Source: Takakia lepidozioides
Taxonomy: Eukaryota > Streptophyta > Takakiopsida > Takakiales > Takakiaceae
Length of the DNA: 64,000 nucleotides
Assembly: GCA_030704615.1 (NCBI GenBank)
Contig: CM060731.1
Location: 61,300,756-61,364,755 of the forward strand
Direction: 5' to 3'
Part shown: piece after piece, positions 46,621 through 57,460 of the stretch
How the letters are laid out: each line of letters begins with the position of its first letter
Numbering within the stretch: the first letter of the stretch is position 1
Program-made: the position numbers and the translations under genes
Notes under the pieces: generated by a model
What the model was told of the DNA's origin: nothing
Seen by the model: only the letters and a program-made list of their open reading frames with translations
Databases searched by the model: none

Positions 46621-46849
46621 AAGGGGGTACATTTGAATTTAGGCGGGAAAATTTGAATTTCAAAAACTTGTTGACCATTGACTCCGGTTCTGTCTAATGG
46701 CGATATATTCATTGTTCTACATATATCATGCAATGCATACTTGAACCTAAAACCTCCACGTCATAACATTTCTAAGACACTACACACTAACCAACACACC
46801 TACGCTACATCTATGTATCACAAAAGCAATATATGTATATATATATAAA

Positions 46850-47095
46850 GGGGTCCATCTTGTGACGCCAAAGAGTTGCAACCTCCACAGCCTTAGTGCC
46901 CAGCCCCAGCCCCAGCGTCGTCGCCATTGTTGCACCCCCCCACCGCGACGCGACCCAAGCGACGTCCTTGTGATGACCTAAGGTGACTACAACACCATTG
47001 CGACCCCTATGGCGACGCCGTTGCGACCCCTGGCGTCGCAGGCTCAGTGCCGCGCGGGGCGTGGGGACGCGGCTGGCGTCGCAAACCCCCCTCAT
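46850..47095. repeat. GC-rich block with GGCGTCGC motifs
   Basis: It replaces the C-terminal part of the integrase reading frame. It repeats GCGTCGC/GCGACGC many times, like the palindromes at 46500-46620. Confidence 0.55.
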
Positions 47096-47099
47096 TTGA

Positions 47100-47985
47100 T
47101 GTAGTGCATCTTCATTGTCGTCGAGCTTTACCAGCTCCGTGACTGCTCCAATTTTGTTGTCAATAGACATCCGCATCTCCCTGCCTGTAAGCACTTCGAA
47201 TGGTGAGCAGTGGGTTGAAGCTTGGATTCCGAATCTGTAGCCAAATGTTGAGCGATATAAGTCACGATCCCACTCACAACCTGTCTCTCCTCCTAGTGTT
47301 ACTATGCTTTGTTTGAGCGTCTTGATGAGCCTTTCTGCCATGCCATTGCACTGCGACCAGTAGGGTGCCGTACTCATGCTTGATGCCAAATCGCTCGCAT
47401 ACCTCTTTGAATTCGTCACTCACTCCCTTGATCTGTCAACTCTGCGCGAGGTATCCCATATCTGTAAATGACCTGCTCCTCAAGAAATATGGCCGCCATT
47501 GCAGCTGTGTGTTCTACCACTGGTGCAACCTCCACCCATTTGGAGAAATGGTCCACCGCAATGAGTGCATAGTGGTTCCCTTCCTTAGTCTTGGGTAATG
47601 GTCCTGCAGTATCCATTGCAATCTTATAGAAGAGGTCCTTGATAGGAATGCTTCAAAGTTTGTTTCCCCCAGATCTTAACGGACCTGAAACCCTAGCTGC
47701 CTGACATCGTTTGCAGGTTTGTAACACCTCCCATATTTGTCTAGTCCTGTTGTGCCAAAAGAACCTCTAGCAGATTTCAGCTTGCACACGTTTAACCCTA
47801 AAGTGTCTCATCTCTCGATGCATGCGGCGAATGAGCTCCTCTCTCTCTTTTGGTATTGGCACAATCAACCCTCGGTACAGAAGTATTTTTTCCTTCCATT
47901 GGTAATGGTAAGCATGCTTCTTCACCCTCTTTTGTTCTTCCCAAGTGAGATAATCATTGACCTCCGCAAATGTGAGCAAGTGCAT
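47100..47985 (-). pseudogene. Ty3/gypsy integrase fragment
   Basis: The minus strand reads: an H2C2 zinc-binding block (REELIRRMHREMRHFRVKR, then CKRCQ after a stop), the catalytic core start MDTAGPLPKTKEGNHYALIAVDHFSKW with the first Asp, LTDQGSE with the second, and NGMAERLIKTLKQS with the Glu. Stops near 47767 and a frameshift near 47415 break it, and its end is cut off at about 47100 by GC-rich repeats. Protease and reverse transcriptase are absent; a gag-like ORF joins directly upstream. Confidence 0.8.
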
Positions 47986-48624
47986 TCCCCACCAGACTTT
48001 GTCCCTCTGGCTCCGTTTCTATCCTTACCCTGGTCTGCACCACTCCAACAAAAGGCAGATCTTCGCTTGCTTGTTTCTCACCATATGGTCGTTTTGGCAG
48101 GGTCTTCCACAATCTCTCTTCCCTTTCAATTGACCAGTCATCAATCTTGCTCTTCCCGCCTTTTCCCTCTTCATCAGTGAAGTACTCGCACTCCCTTCCT
48201 CTTTCTTCACGTTCACGTCCTTCAGGTGGTTTCTTCTCTATTGCTGCCTTCATTTGCTGCATTGCCAAGTGCTTCCTTGTGTGGGTCTGATTTTCCCATG
48301 CCCAATAGTTGGAATAATTCCATGTATTGGAAAAAACTCCATCTGATCTGCATTTTCCATCCGCTGAAGTGCCTGCCACAGGTTGTTTTTTTGTGGGACA
48401 GGTTCCCCTCCTTCTCTTAGTGTCATCTTTTTCTCGCACATGTTTCTAGCCTGGCCCTTGGCATCCTTGCTCCCTTTGGCTTCTGCCCCCTCATGCTTTG
48501 CCTTCCCCACTGTCCATTGCAACTCAGTTCTTGACTGTACGTCCCCAGCAAAGGGCAATTCTTCATGTGGTGGAATTCTGCTCATAAGAAGTTCATATCG
48601 TGGGCTCTTTTGCAGAAATTCCAC
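47954..48624 (-). pseudogene. Gag-like charged protein joined to the integrase
   Basis: Two overlapping minus-strand blocks (48624-48250 and 48439-47954) in different frames encode a Lys/Glu-rich protein. The module ELPFAGDVQSR / DLPFVGVVQTR occurs twice, preceded once by EREERLWKTLPKRP. The same module occurs in 62691-63775. Position before an integrase suggests a gag role; no CCHC knuckle or capsid motif is visible, so the assignment is tentative. Confidence 0.5.
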
Positions 48625-48639
48625 CTATGTTCTTCATCA

Positions 48640-49250
48640 GGGATGCCTCGGCGTGAGCCTGGTCGCGTGAGCGCATGAGCGCAACTGCGCTCACGCCACG
48701 TCACCTTGCGCCAATGCCACATCACGGGGCTTACTCCACGTCATCACACTTGAAGACCGCGTCACCACGCGCCCAGGAAGAAGTGAAGTGTATTCCCGCG
48801 GATTGGCACCCTTTACCGCGGAAACAAGCTGGACGACATAATAAAAGGCAGTGGTCATTCCCACCTGAAAGCAACAGATGAATAAAGGATGGATGAATGT
48901 ACAGTTAGATGATAAACAGATGGATGAGTGTGAAAAGAATATAGATGGATGAATGAGGGATGGATAAGAGTCAAATGGATGAATGTATAATGGATGTTGA
49001 GCAATGACAAACATTCATGACAGGAAGATGCATGACTAAAACTTTAGACGAATGCACAACGTATATGACATGAGTGTGGAAGGTTTGTGGGGTGGATTAA
49101 AGAGTACAGAGGATGAATGTACAATGGATGTTGAACAAAGGAAAACATTCATGAATGGAGCACGCATGAATACACTGTAGATGAAAGCACAATGGATATG
49201 ACAAGAGTGAGGGAGGTTTGTGAGATGGATTCATACATATTGCAATTTAA
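48640..49250. repeat. GTGAGCG cluster and GGATGAATG array
   Basis: 48645-48720 holds several GTGAGCG/CGCTCAC motifs in both orientations. 48870-49225 holds many GGATGAATG or ATGGATGA copies. A similar pair lies right of the second gag-like ORF (63780-64000), so both belong to the 5' side of that element family. Confidence 0.6.
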
Positions 49251-50036
49251 ATGGTAGTTGATTCTTTGATTATTTTTCTTCCAAAGGAACAACTACGGTG
49301 GAGGAAGGGGATTCAACGTTTTCCAAAGAGGATGAAACAGAATAGTAAAAGAACATAGTTCAGTCTGACTCAGAGTCAGTACAATGTATCCCCACTTCCT
49401 CTGCATCTAAGTCTAAGTATTTAAGAACTCCGGATCTACGCTGGCTACACCTACAGCCGGGCAGTAAAAATTCAGGGGATAGGGACTCGGCCGCGTGAAG
49501 TGCCATTGCTTCGGCATAATCAGGAAGCAGAAAATTGGAAAGGGGGCTGTCAAAAACAGACTCGCCACAAATGACTGTATCTCCTGAAGATCCACCGCTG
49601 CCTTTCCTAAAAGACAGCCTGAAAAAGTTATTACTGTAACTTTGATGTTATTGAGAAATTGAGTATGACTCCCAAAGTGGGTTTAGCACTTACTCACATG
49701 AAAAGTCGTTGTCGACCTGCTTATCTTCGGGATCATCATCATTTCAAATTTGAATCCGATCAGTCTGTGTGCCTGAAGTGGAGCCAGACAAAGGGGAGGA
49801 GCACTGTGTTGTAGAGGTCAGAATCACCCTCCATGCAAAAAGGCTTCTTCCGCTTGCCCTTGCATGCATGGTAAGTTGCTCCTGCACCAGACAGGAGGAC
49901 ATGAACAGTTTGGTGGGGGGGATTTAAGCAGATGGAACTGGTGAAAGAAAATCAATTTGGAAGGGAGAGAACGAACCTGTGGACACAGAAAGATCGACCA
50001 CCGTGCAGAGTGGTGGCTGCATGACTCCAGCAGTAT
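49251..50036. other. No gene resolved
   Basis: Short open stretches but no recognised product or convincing exon chain. Confidence 0.35.
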
Positions 50037-50279
50037 TTGCATGAACGCTGGGGATTTTTCCTTTGCACCTCTCCAGGGAGTGCCATTTGGTCTCTTCAGA
50101 GTCTGACTGGACTGCATGAAGTTGTACAAAATGTCATCGACATGCGGCTCATAGGGGGGGTTGACGAAACAACCCTGGTCAGAAATCTCAAAGCTGCGGA
50201 GGAGGATGGTGTCTTGGAGGTGCGAATCCTCCGCAAGCAGATCGCTCGAACATCCTCGTCTGCCAAAGATAACAGGTTA
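50037..50279 (+). CDS. Exon-like stretch of unknown product
   Basis: An open block with a TCTCCAG acceptor near 50076 and a CAG|GTTAGT donor near 50276. It encodes SLTGLHEVVQNVIDMRLIGG and LKAAEEDGVLEVRILRKQIA. Composition looks coding, but no partner exons are identified. It lies just beyond the end of the DGNH gene, on the other strand. Confidence 0.3.
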
Positions 50280-51712
50280 GTGTGATAAACACAATCTATA
50301 GTGGAAGTGTGTACATCGGCTATTCAGAACTCAGGCACAAAACAATCATTTTTATCACGAATCGGTGATGATCGGTGTCAATCATGACAGATTCTTCTAG
50401 AGTGGAGCTGCAGAGAACATTGAAAACTCATCATGAAAGCACAAGCAGAAGGGAGACGGCATACCAGCTGACCAAGGAAACCCCCTTTCACAAGGTAGAG
50501 GCTGTTTGTTCACACAATTCCATGTGCGCAAACTTCAAACCCTAAAGACTTCAGGTATGATGCCAATGCCCGACGACTATCTTTGTCACATGACTGAAAA
50601 AGCAGAAGTGTCCCTGCATCAGAGAGGAAATTATTTACAGAACCCGAACACCCAACTCCAGTAGTTGTCCTCGAATTTGTTCCAGCCTAGCGTCTGCCCT
50701 TGGGAAGAACTTCTGGCACAGCCTGGCCATCCGGGATGTCGAGAATGACAATTCAGCCGCATATGTTTTCTGCACACCGCACACGAAGTGGGACCTGTGC
50801 TCACCTGCAACAGACATGTTTTTTTTTAAGAACGATGCAAGAATGCTTTCAAAGAACCAGACTGAAATACTGCCAATGAAACTTTCAGAGAAAAAGGAAA
50901 GAAACTGGAATTCTCACCAGATTGAGGAATGAGATTATGTTGTCCCAGGTAGGCGAAGGCACCCCAGTATATCCTCTCTTTCGACTCTGCATCATCGACA
51001 GCCAACCCTCATTGACAATTTTAATCTCTCCTGCCGAATCAGAACGGGAAGGGTGTGGCTTGGCATCAAACACGCACTGAACTGTGCGGGTATATCTTCC
51101 AGCAATGAAGTCCTGCCCACTCTCCATCTCCTTTTCTTTCTCCTTCCCCTTGTCCTTTTCCTTCTCTTTGGACTTGTCTTTGTCCTTTGGCTTTGCTGGT
51201 GAGATGGCTATGACATCAAGAGCCTTGTCTTTTGGTTTGCGGCCCGCCTTCTTTCCCTTCTGCGGCGTTCCCTGAGCATCAGGCTCCTTGGCAGCCAATG
51301 TTGCTATGTTTCTTTAGTTCTCTTCGTCAGTCAGAGGCGCCAGCATCTCAGCATTATTGTTCAAATATTTCATATGCTGTTCTTGAAAGGTCGTGTGCTC
51401 CAGTGGGCAGTCAAGGTACCAGCCACAGTCTCTGAAGTGAGAAGGACTCCAGTCCTTCAATATCCCTGCAGTATACATGGTTGGATCGTTTGCAGGGTCC
51501 GACCACATGTCAAGATAGTCTGGAATACCGCTCAGGTGATTTCCTTCCATAAGCACATATTTCGTGTACCTGTTAAACAGGAGATAAATCCCAACCCACC
51601 AAAGCGCAAAGTGAGTAAGATGCAAGTAGCACAGAATGAAAAAAACATGGAATGAAATGGCTCTGAGAACTGCTCCAAGGACCTTTCAGGACCACACGAC
51701 AGCTCCGGATGT

Positions 51713-52457
51713 GAATGTCGTCAACGCCATTCAAAACATTCCATTCAATGATACTGTAAATACACCCTAATCCACGTGAATGCAAACTCTCGCTTTGGAA
51801 TGACACAGACATAGAAGTGAATGTCGTCAACGACATTCACTTGGATTTGTGAATACACTGCTAATCAAGCCTAATGATTTCTCAAAAGAGGCAAAATCAT
51901 TGGATGGAAATCAGAAACTCGACTAAGGAACCCTCCCCAAAAACTCAATGGACATTCATAACGAACATAACACTGAGGACCTCATAATAACACTGGATGT
52001 GAATGGCGTCAACGCCATTCACAAAATTACGAACAAGGAACCAATTAATTAGCTCCCAATCCATGTAAATTCAAATTGTCGCTGGTGAATGACACAGACA
52101 TAGAAGTGAATGTCGTCAACGACATTCACTTTGGATCTCTGATAACACAGCTAATCAAGCCTCAAGATTTCTTGCAAGAGGCAAAAGCAATGCAGAACAA
52201 CTGAATGTCTGCATTGACATTCAGCAAACTGAAGTGAAGAACCCTCACTGTAAACTCTATGGACATTACAAAAACTTACATAACTCTGAGGACCTCTCAA
52301 CAACTCTGGATGTGAATGTCGTCAACGCCATTCAGGGACATTATCAATTCTAATCAGGGACACTATAATTACACCTTAAGCTCATAATCCACGTGAATTC
52401 AAATTCTCGCTTAAGAATGACTCAGACAAAGAAGTGAATGTCGTCAACGACATTCAA
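51713..52457. repeat. Seven palindromes in about 2.7 tandem 300-bp units
   Basis: Copies lie at 51713-51732, 51817-51840, 52000-52023, 52106-52129, 52201-52224, 52312-52335 and 52434-52457. The core GAATGTCGTCAACGACATTC is flanked by GT...AC, giving 11-bp arms around two bases. The third copy has GGC/GCC in place of GTC/GAC in both arms; the fifth has CTG/CAG outer bases and a 6-base centre TGCATT. The surrounding unit (AATCCACGTGAATTCAAATT, GAATGACACAGACATAGAAG) repeats at about 300-330 bp. All lie in intron 51570-52537 of the DGNH gene. Confidence 0.9.
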
Positions 52458-53974
52458 TTTGGATCTATGATTACTATCCTTATGAAGCCAAATTATTTCC
52501 CAAAAAGTGCAGTAGAGTTTCCAGTATGATATTGCACCTGTACACAACTCGCATCATGGCCCACTCTCCTCCGACCTGACTGTCAAAGTCGTTGGACCGT
52601 AAAATGTTACCATCTTTGGAGAACTCCCGGAAAAAACAGTATCTCCAGGTGAGACCTCTCCACTTCCTTATGTATGCCTCCAATGACATTTGGGGAGGGG
52701 AAACAATCGAAATGTTCAAGTCATTCAAAGTCTGATCCAGCACAATGACGACGCGCTTTTCGAGCTGCAAATTGTATATTTGTCAGTATTTCAAATAAGA
52801 TACTCATTACATAATTGAAGAAAAGAAAACGGCTTATTTGAATACACACCTGACTCCAAAATGTAGCCTTGTGGAGCCAGTTATCAAACACCAAATCACT
52901 GATTCCTTCCACCTTTGTGCCAGGCTGTATGGTGCTCTTTGGGAACTGATTCAAGTCCTTTACTGTCTGATCTGCGTTCCATATCTCCAGCCACCTTATT
53001 TTTGTTTGTGGGTCGACCATGGATATGGCCAGCCGGTGCAATTTCTCCTGCTGCATCTTCGGATGCACATGCTTGTCATAGTGAGATTTGATCTGCTGAA
53101 GGAACTCAGAACCAAGTCCAGGATCTATTATTCTAAGCTGCTTTCCGAAGGCGGACATCAATTTGGTTCTTCGCATTTCAAACTCCTTTTTTATTGCTGC
53201 TTCCACACCCTTTGATGTCCTTAGTTCCTCTGGTGTAGTGCGGTAATATTCGGATTTTCCCTTCTCAGCTGCCTCTGCCAGTTCTTGCTGCATTGATTCA
53301 AATAGTGATTAGCACCAAAAGGACTACAAACATGTATTCGAAAAGTAAACTGAGTACAGACTCGGGCTTACCGCATACATATACTCCATAAACGTCTCTC
53401 GAGTCAAAGAATACCAAGTGCCTGCAGCTCTTCTTGTTTCGCACTTCTTGATTATATTGGGGGGGAGTACTGTCCGAAAATCATCCAGCTTCATCAGACC
53501 AATCCTCTGAATTCGGAATACTGTGTGGACCAAGCTTGTTGTCACATGCGATTTCTCTGTCGATCTGCAAAAACATTGGAAACATTGCATTCCTTAACAC
53601 TGGTTTTTTTGGGATTAACAAGACACTACAGAGGGAATGAAATCTCTAGGATGACTTACTTGTTCACGTCGTGCATAGCTGTAAGAAGCCTAGCGATGTA
53701 GATCCAAAACCATTGCCTCCACAACAACATGCTTGTCTTTGTCTTTCGCATGGTGTTTCTGGATGTATCCCATCCATGCCAGCAATCAGTGGTTGCCGTC
53801 CCAGACGTAGAACATGTGGTTGCAGAATTGCTGGGTGTTCTTTCCCATCATGAGGCTGTTAGAGGACTGTAGGGGACTTAGACACTTATACGGGATCTGT
53901 AGGGTACCCTTAATTTTTGCACAGACTGAGGCAAACAGGAACCTTAGGGGTGACAGCAGCGCACTGTAGAGGGG

Positions 53975-54410
53975 GGTTACATAGCCCACACAGCCGACAC
54001 AGCCGTCACAGCCCACACAGCCAACACAGCCCGTCACAGCCCACACAGCCAACACAGCCCGTCACAGCCCACACAGCCGACACAGCCGTCACAGCCCACA
54101 CAGCCCACACAGCCGTCACAGTCGTCACAGCCCACACAGCCCACACAGCCCGTCACAGTCGTCACAGCAGACACAGCCCACACAGCCAACACAGCCCGTC
54201 ACAGCCCACACAGCCCACACAGCCGTCACAGCCCACACAGCCCACACAGCCGTCACAGTCGTCACAGCCCACACAGCCCACACAGCCCGTCACAGTCGTC
54301 ACAGCAGACACAGCCCACACAGCCAGTCACAGCCCGGCACAGCCACACAGCCAGTCACAGCCCGACACAGCCAAACACAGCCAGTCACCGCTTGACACAG
54401 CTGTCACGAT
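53975..54410 (+). repeat. 9-bp minisatellite (CCCACACAG type)
   Basis: About 48 units of the form NCNNCACAG (CCCACACAG, CCGTCACAG, CCAACACAG, TCGTCACAG, CAGACACAG) with higher-order repetition of longer blocks. It lies in the intron between exons 2 and 3 of the DGNH gene. Confidence 0.9.
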
Positions 54411-54942
54411 AATAGGGAACGAAGAGTAGGACAGGGAACGACTGTGGGGAACAACACCAGTGAAGGGAACATGTTAGTTCACATACGACGGTTAGAGAGG
54501 AAACGGTTAGAACCGCGGATAGGAGGATAAAGGGAAGAACGGGGAATAGGAAGAAATCATTATTCGGGGAGGACTTCGGAGACAGGCGGGAGCGGAGATC
54601 GGAGAGCACGATGAAGGAGAAAAGAGGATTAGTAGATGCTTGTCATATGCAAAGCTAGAGTGATATTGTAGAGCAGATTAGAGACATAATGGCTTCGGCC
54701 TGATACCTGATAAATCATAATCTGATACTTATACGATACAATCACACTGTGTAGAGAGATCTGAGTGAAGCTGTGGATTGAATGGAGGAGTTAAGGAAAC
54801 CGATAAATTGATGAAGCAAACTGATACTTAATTATCAATGGTAAGGTAGCTAAGATGAATGCGGAAAAGGAAACAAATAGGAAACACCCCCATGATACAC
54901 TAGCTGTAGGTCATGACTGATTGTTCTGCGCGGGCTGAGTAC
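54411..54942. other. Intron sequence of the DGNH gene
   Basis: No further coding pattern seen. Confidence 0.4.
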
Positions 54943-55491
54943 TTAGAGATTTCCAACTCTTCTATCTTGGAGTTTCCGCCTCGGATAGCGAAGGGATGGG
55001 TGAGTAAAAGCCGCGCGACAGAGGCCCAGCTCGAACTCCTCATTGGCATCTTTCCAGCACTCATCCCAGTTATCACTGATCTCTGGAGACACTAATGTGC
55101 TTTTCCCATTTATATCCGTCAGTGACACATAAAAAACTTGTGCACCAAGTTTGTATCCATGCACAAAATCACTCTCCAATTTTGTTATATCATGGGAAAG
55201 AGGTGGACGCACAACAGGCATAGATATCATCCGGCACAGAGGGGTGTCCAGACGCCCTCCAGATACGAGCATGTCCCTTATAACCTCCTGAGAGTTTACC
55301 TTCTCGAATGACATGAGTTCTTTCACCTTGTCAAGGTAGTGCACTTCATATTCATCTGCTTCATCTGTATTCTCTGAGCTTTTTCCAGACTCGTCCCCAT
55401 CTCTAGATCCTTTCCCCTCTGATCCTGTAGGCTTGGACCTCACAGTTTTCTTCACGATGCCATTCAAATCTGACTGAGTAATTTGCAAATA

Positions 55492-56230
55492 GTGAACGGC
55501 GGTAACGACCATCACTCTGTCTCCAAGAAACTCACAATGAATGGTGTGAAACAAATTCAGAACCATCTACACAAGCAAAGCTGATCCTGCCGAATTCAAA
55601 ACAAAAGCGAGAGCGATAGCGAACGGCGTTAACGACAATCACAAAAGATAAGGACCTGCCGGATCGGTGTTGTGTAATGACATATATGTGTAAGTGATTG
55701 GCGGCAACGACATTCAGTATAGTTTAGGGCGGACAGTAAGTGCAGATTATTCAGATTGACTCCATTGTGATTACCGTCGCAAGCATTCACGGTTTCCTGT
55801 CTATGTCGAGAGTACTTTCCAATCGATACTCTACCTGAATCTACAGTATGGTCTTCAAATCTTTGATTGGCGGTACCGCCTTTCCACTTCTCTATTTGTT
55901 CAACCTCATACAAAGAAAATGCATTGCAATACATTATGACTGAATATGCCGACCCTCACTCTCTCTTCAAACACATAGGTAAATAAATCTCATGAGGAGA
56001 ATCGAATGGCGTTAACGACGCTCGCAATTCAGTAGACTTCAATCACATGTTCCTGCTAAAGAAGGGAAGAGGAATGACTGCTTGAAAGGCAATCAGACAG
56101 ACTGTATGATCTGAACAACGGTGAATGACGGTACCGTCAGTCACCCACTCATTGTGCGGTAAACCCTTAACAAATGAGTAGAAAGCAAATCACCGTTGTT
56201 TCGTGGTGATGGTCGGTAGCGACAATCCTT
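55492..56230. repeat. Second cluster of diverged palindromes
   Basis: Members at 55492-55515 (inside exon 2), 55621-55640, 55694-55717, 55767-55790, 55865-55884, 56004-56023, 56121-56144 and 56206-56227. They keep the GTGAWTGNCG....CGNCANTCAC plan with centres TTAA, GGCA or GGTACC. The 56121 copy matches at 10 of 11 arm pairs; the 55865 copy contains GGCGGTACCGCC. Confidence 0.75.
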
Positions 56231-57460
56231 TTCTGGGACATTCCACTCAATCTCTACGCAGATCTTCAACAATGAAATGTAAGTTAGAGAAAACTTACTG
56301 GTGCCTTCGTAGGTTTTGAAATTGGATCCCCTTCTGCAGCTTTTCTCTTCCCTCTCACATCTGCTGGAATTTCTATCTGCTCTAGGGTTTCTGGACCTTC
56401 TCCCGGTTCAGCGTTCCTCGTACTTCCACCTCCTTCAGTTTCCCTGCGAGTCATCTCTGCATCCACAGGCTGGTTTCCAACGCGCACTATTATCGCCGAC
56501 TGTGTCATAGCCGCTGCCTCAGTCTCGGTCTGCTCTTGTGAATCAGTCTCCGCGTTCACCTGCTGCCTTGGCCCTGTGTTCTCCAACAAACGACGCCTCG
56601 TCATTTGCTCTCTTGCTCTGCGTCTCTCTCTAAGGGAAGTAAAATAAAGAGGCTTTCTTCTCTTTCGTATTGTAGAAGGAACCCTCTCCAGCTTGACTAC
56701 CACTCTCCCTCTAAGCGCAAAAAGTAGAAAAACGAAGTGACTCCCGATTTCTTGCGGGATTGCGTGCGTTGTTGCTTGTCTCTAGAAGCATCGGATTCCC
56801 TCTCGCGTGACCGTTACACATAGTCGTTCCCTTATTAGTGCACATGCCAGCAATTAGTGTACAGCTGTTCGTATTCAGTTATCGATGTCTGACGTGTGTC
56901 GCCCAAAATAAACGGCGTGTTCTTTATTAGAACGGTTTCAATATTTAAAAATAACAGTGAATCCCAGAAATCTTGGCGCACAGTCTTAGACAAATATATG
57001 TAAATGAACGAGAGTTTGATGACAAATTTTGGGATATCATACACGGTCATCCTTGTTAGCCAACCCCACGTTCATTTCACATTTTGAACTTTCCAGGTGC
57101 GCATGATCATTGGTAGTAGTATAAAGATACATTTACTTAATCTGCAATCCCCCCCTCAGATCCTGTGGCATGCTTCCAGGAAGTCGGCTTGTTATTGTGT
57201 TTATTGATGAGATTCTGATTAACGGTTTAACAGCTGCCAACATTGCTCCTAGGGATACTCTGACCACTGGGCCCACAAGAAAAGTAATTAAAATGGACGG
57301 CTGCATATCTGGAAGGAATAACAGAATATGCACAGTCATCGTCTAAGCTTCCTCCGCCATATTCTCTGCTCATTCTTCAACTGTGTTCTGGAGACATCAG
57401 TAAACCGATTTACACTAAAGGTCTGTGATAGCAAGGTATCAACGTACGCGAGGAAGGAAG

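Larger units (their letters stand above)
50635..56722 (-). pseudogene. Multi-exon gene with ParB/Srx-like DGNH motif
   Basis: Exons on the minus strand: 56722?-56299, 55566-about 54990, 53855-53660, 53564-53372, 53287-52850, 52764-52538, 51569-50918 and 50799-50635. Phases agree across every junction from 53660 onward. Exon 1 is Arg/Glu-rich and has no ATG. Exon 2 includes FVHGYKLGAQVFYVSLTD and NWDECWKDANEEFE. Exon 3 has FCNHMFYVWDGNH-stop-LLAWMGYI and, after a frame change, LLTAMHDVNK. Exon 7 has a Lys/Asp/Glu run (KDKDKSKEKEKDKGKEKEKE). DGNHR followed by a helix resembles box II of ParB/sulfiredoxin-fold proteins (inference). Lesions: TGA at 53788-53786 in place of the motif Arg (CGA to TGA), a frameshift near 53700, and TAA at 51316-51314. 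I do not recognise a named family. Confidence 0.55.

Noticed and set aside
51713-52457. CRISPR-like array of palindromic repeats
   Set aside because: The genome is eukaryotic, spacers are themselves repeats of a 300-bp unit, and there are no cas genes.
53917-54429. 170-residue ORF rich in His, Ser and Thr
   Set aside because: It is the 9-bp minisatellite read in frame; it lies in an intron.
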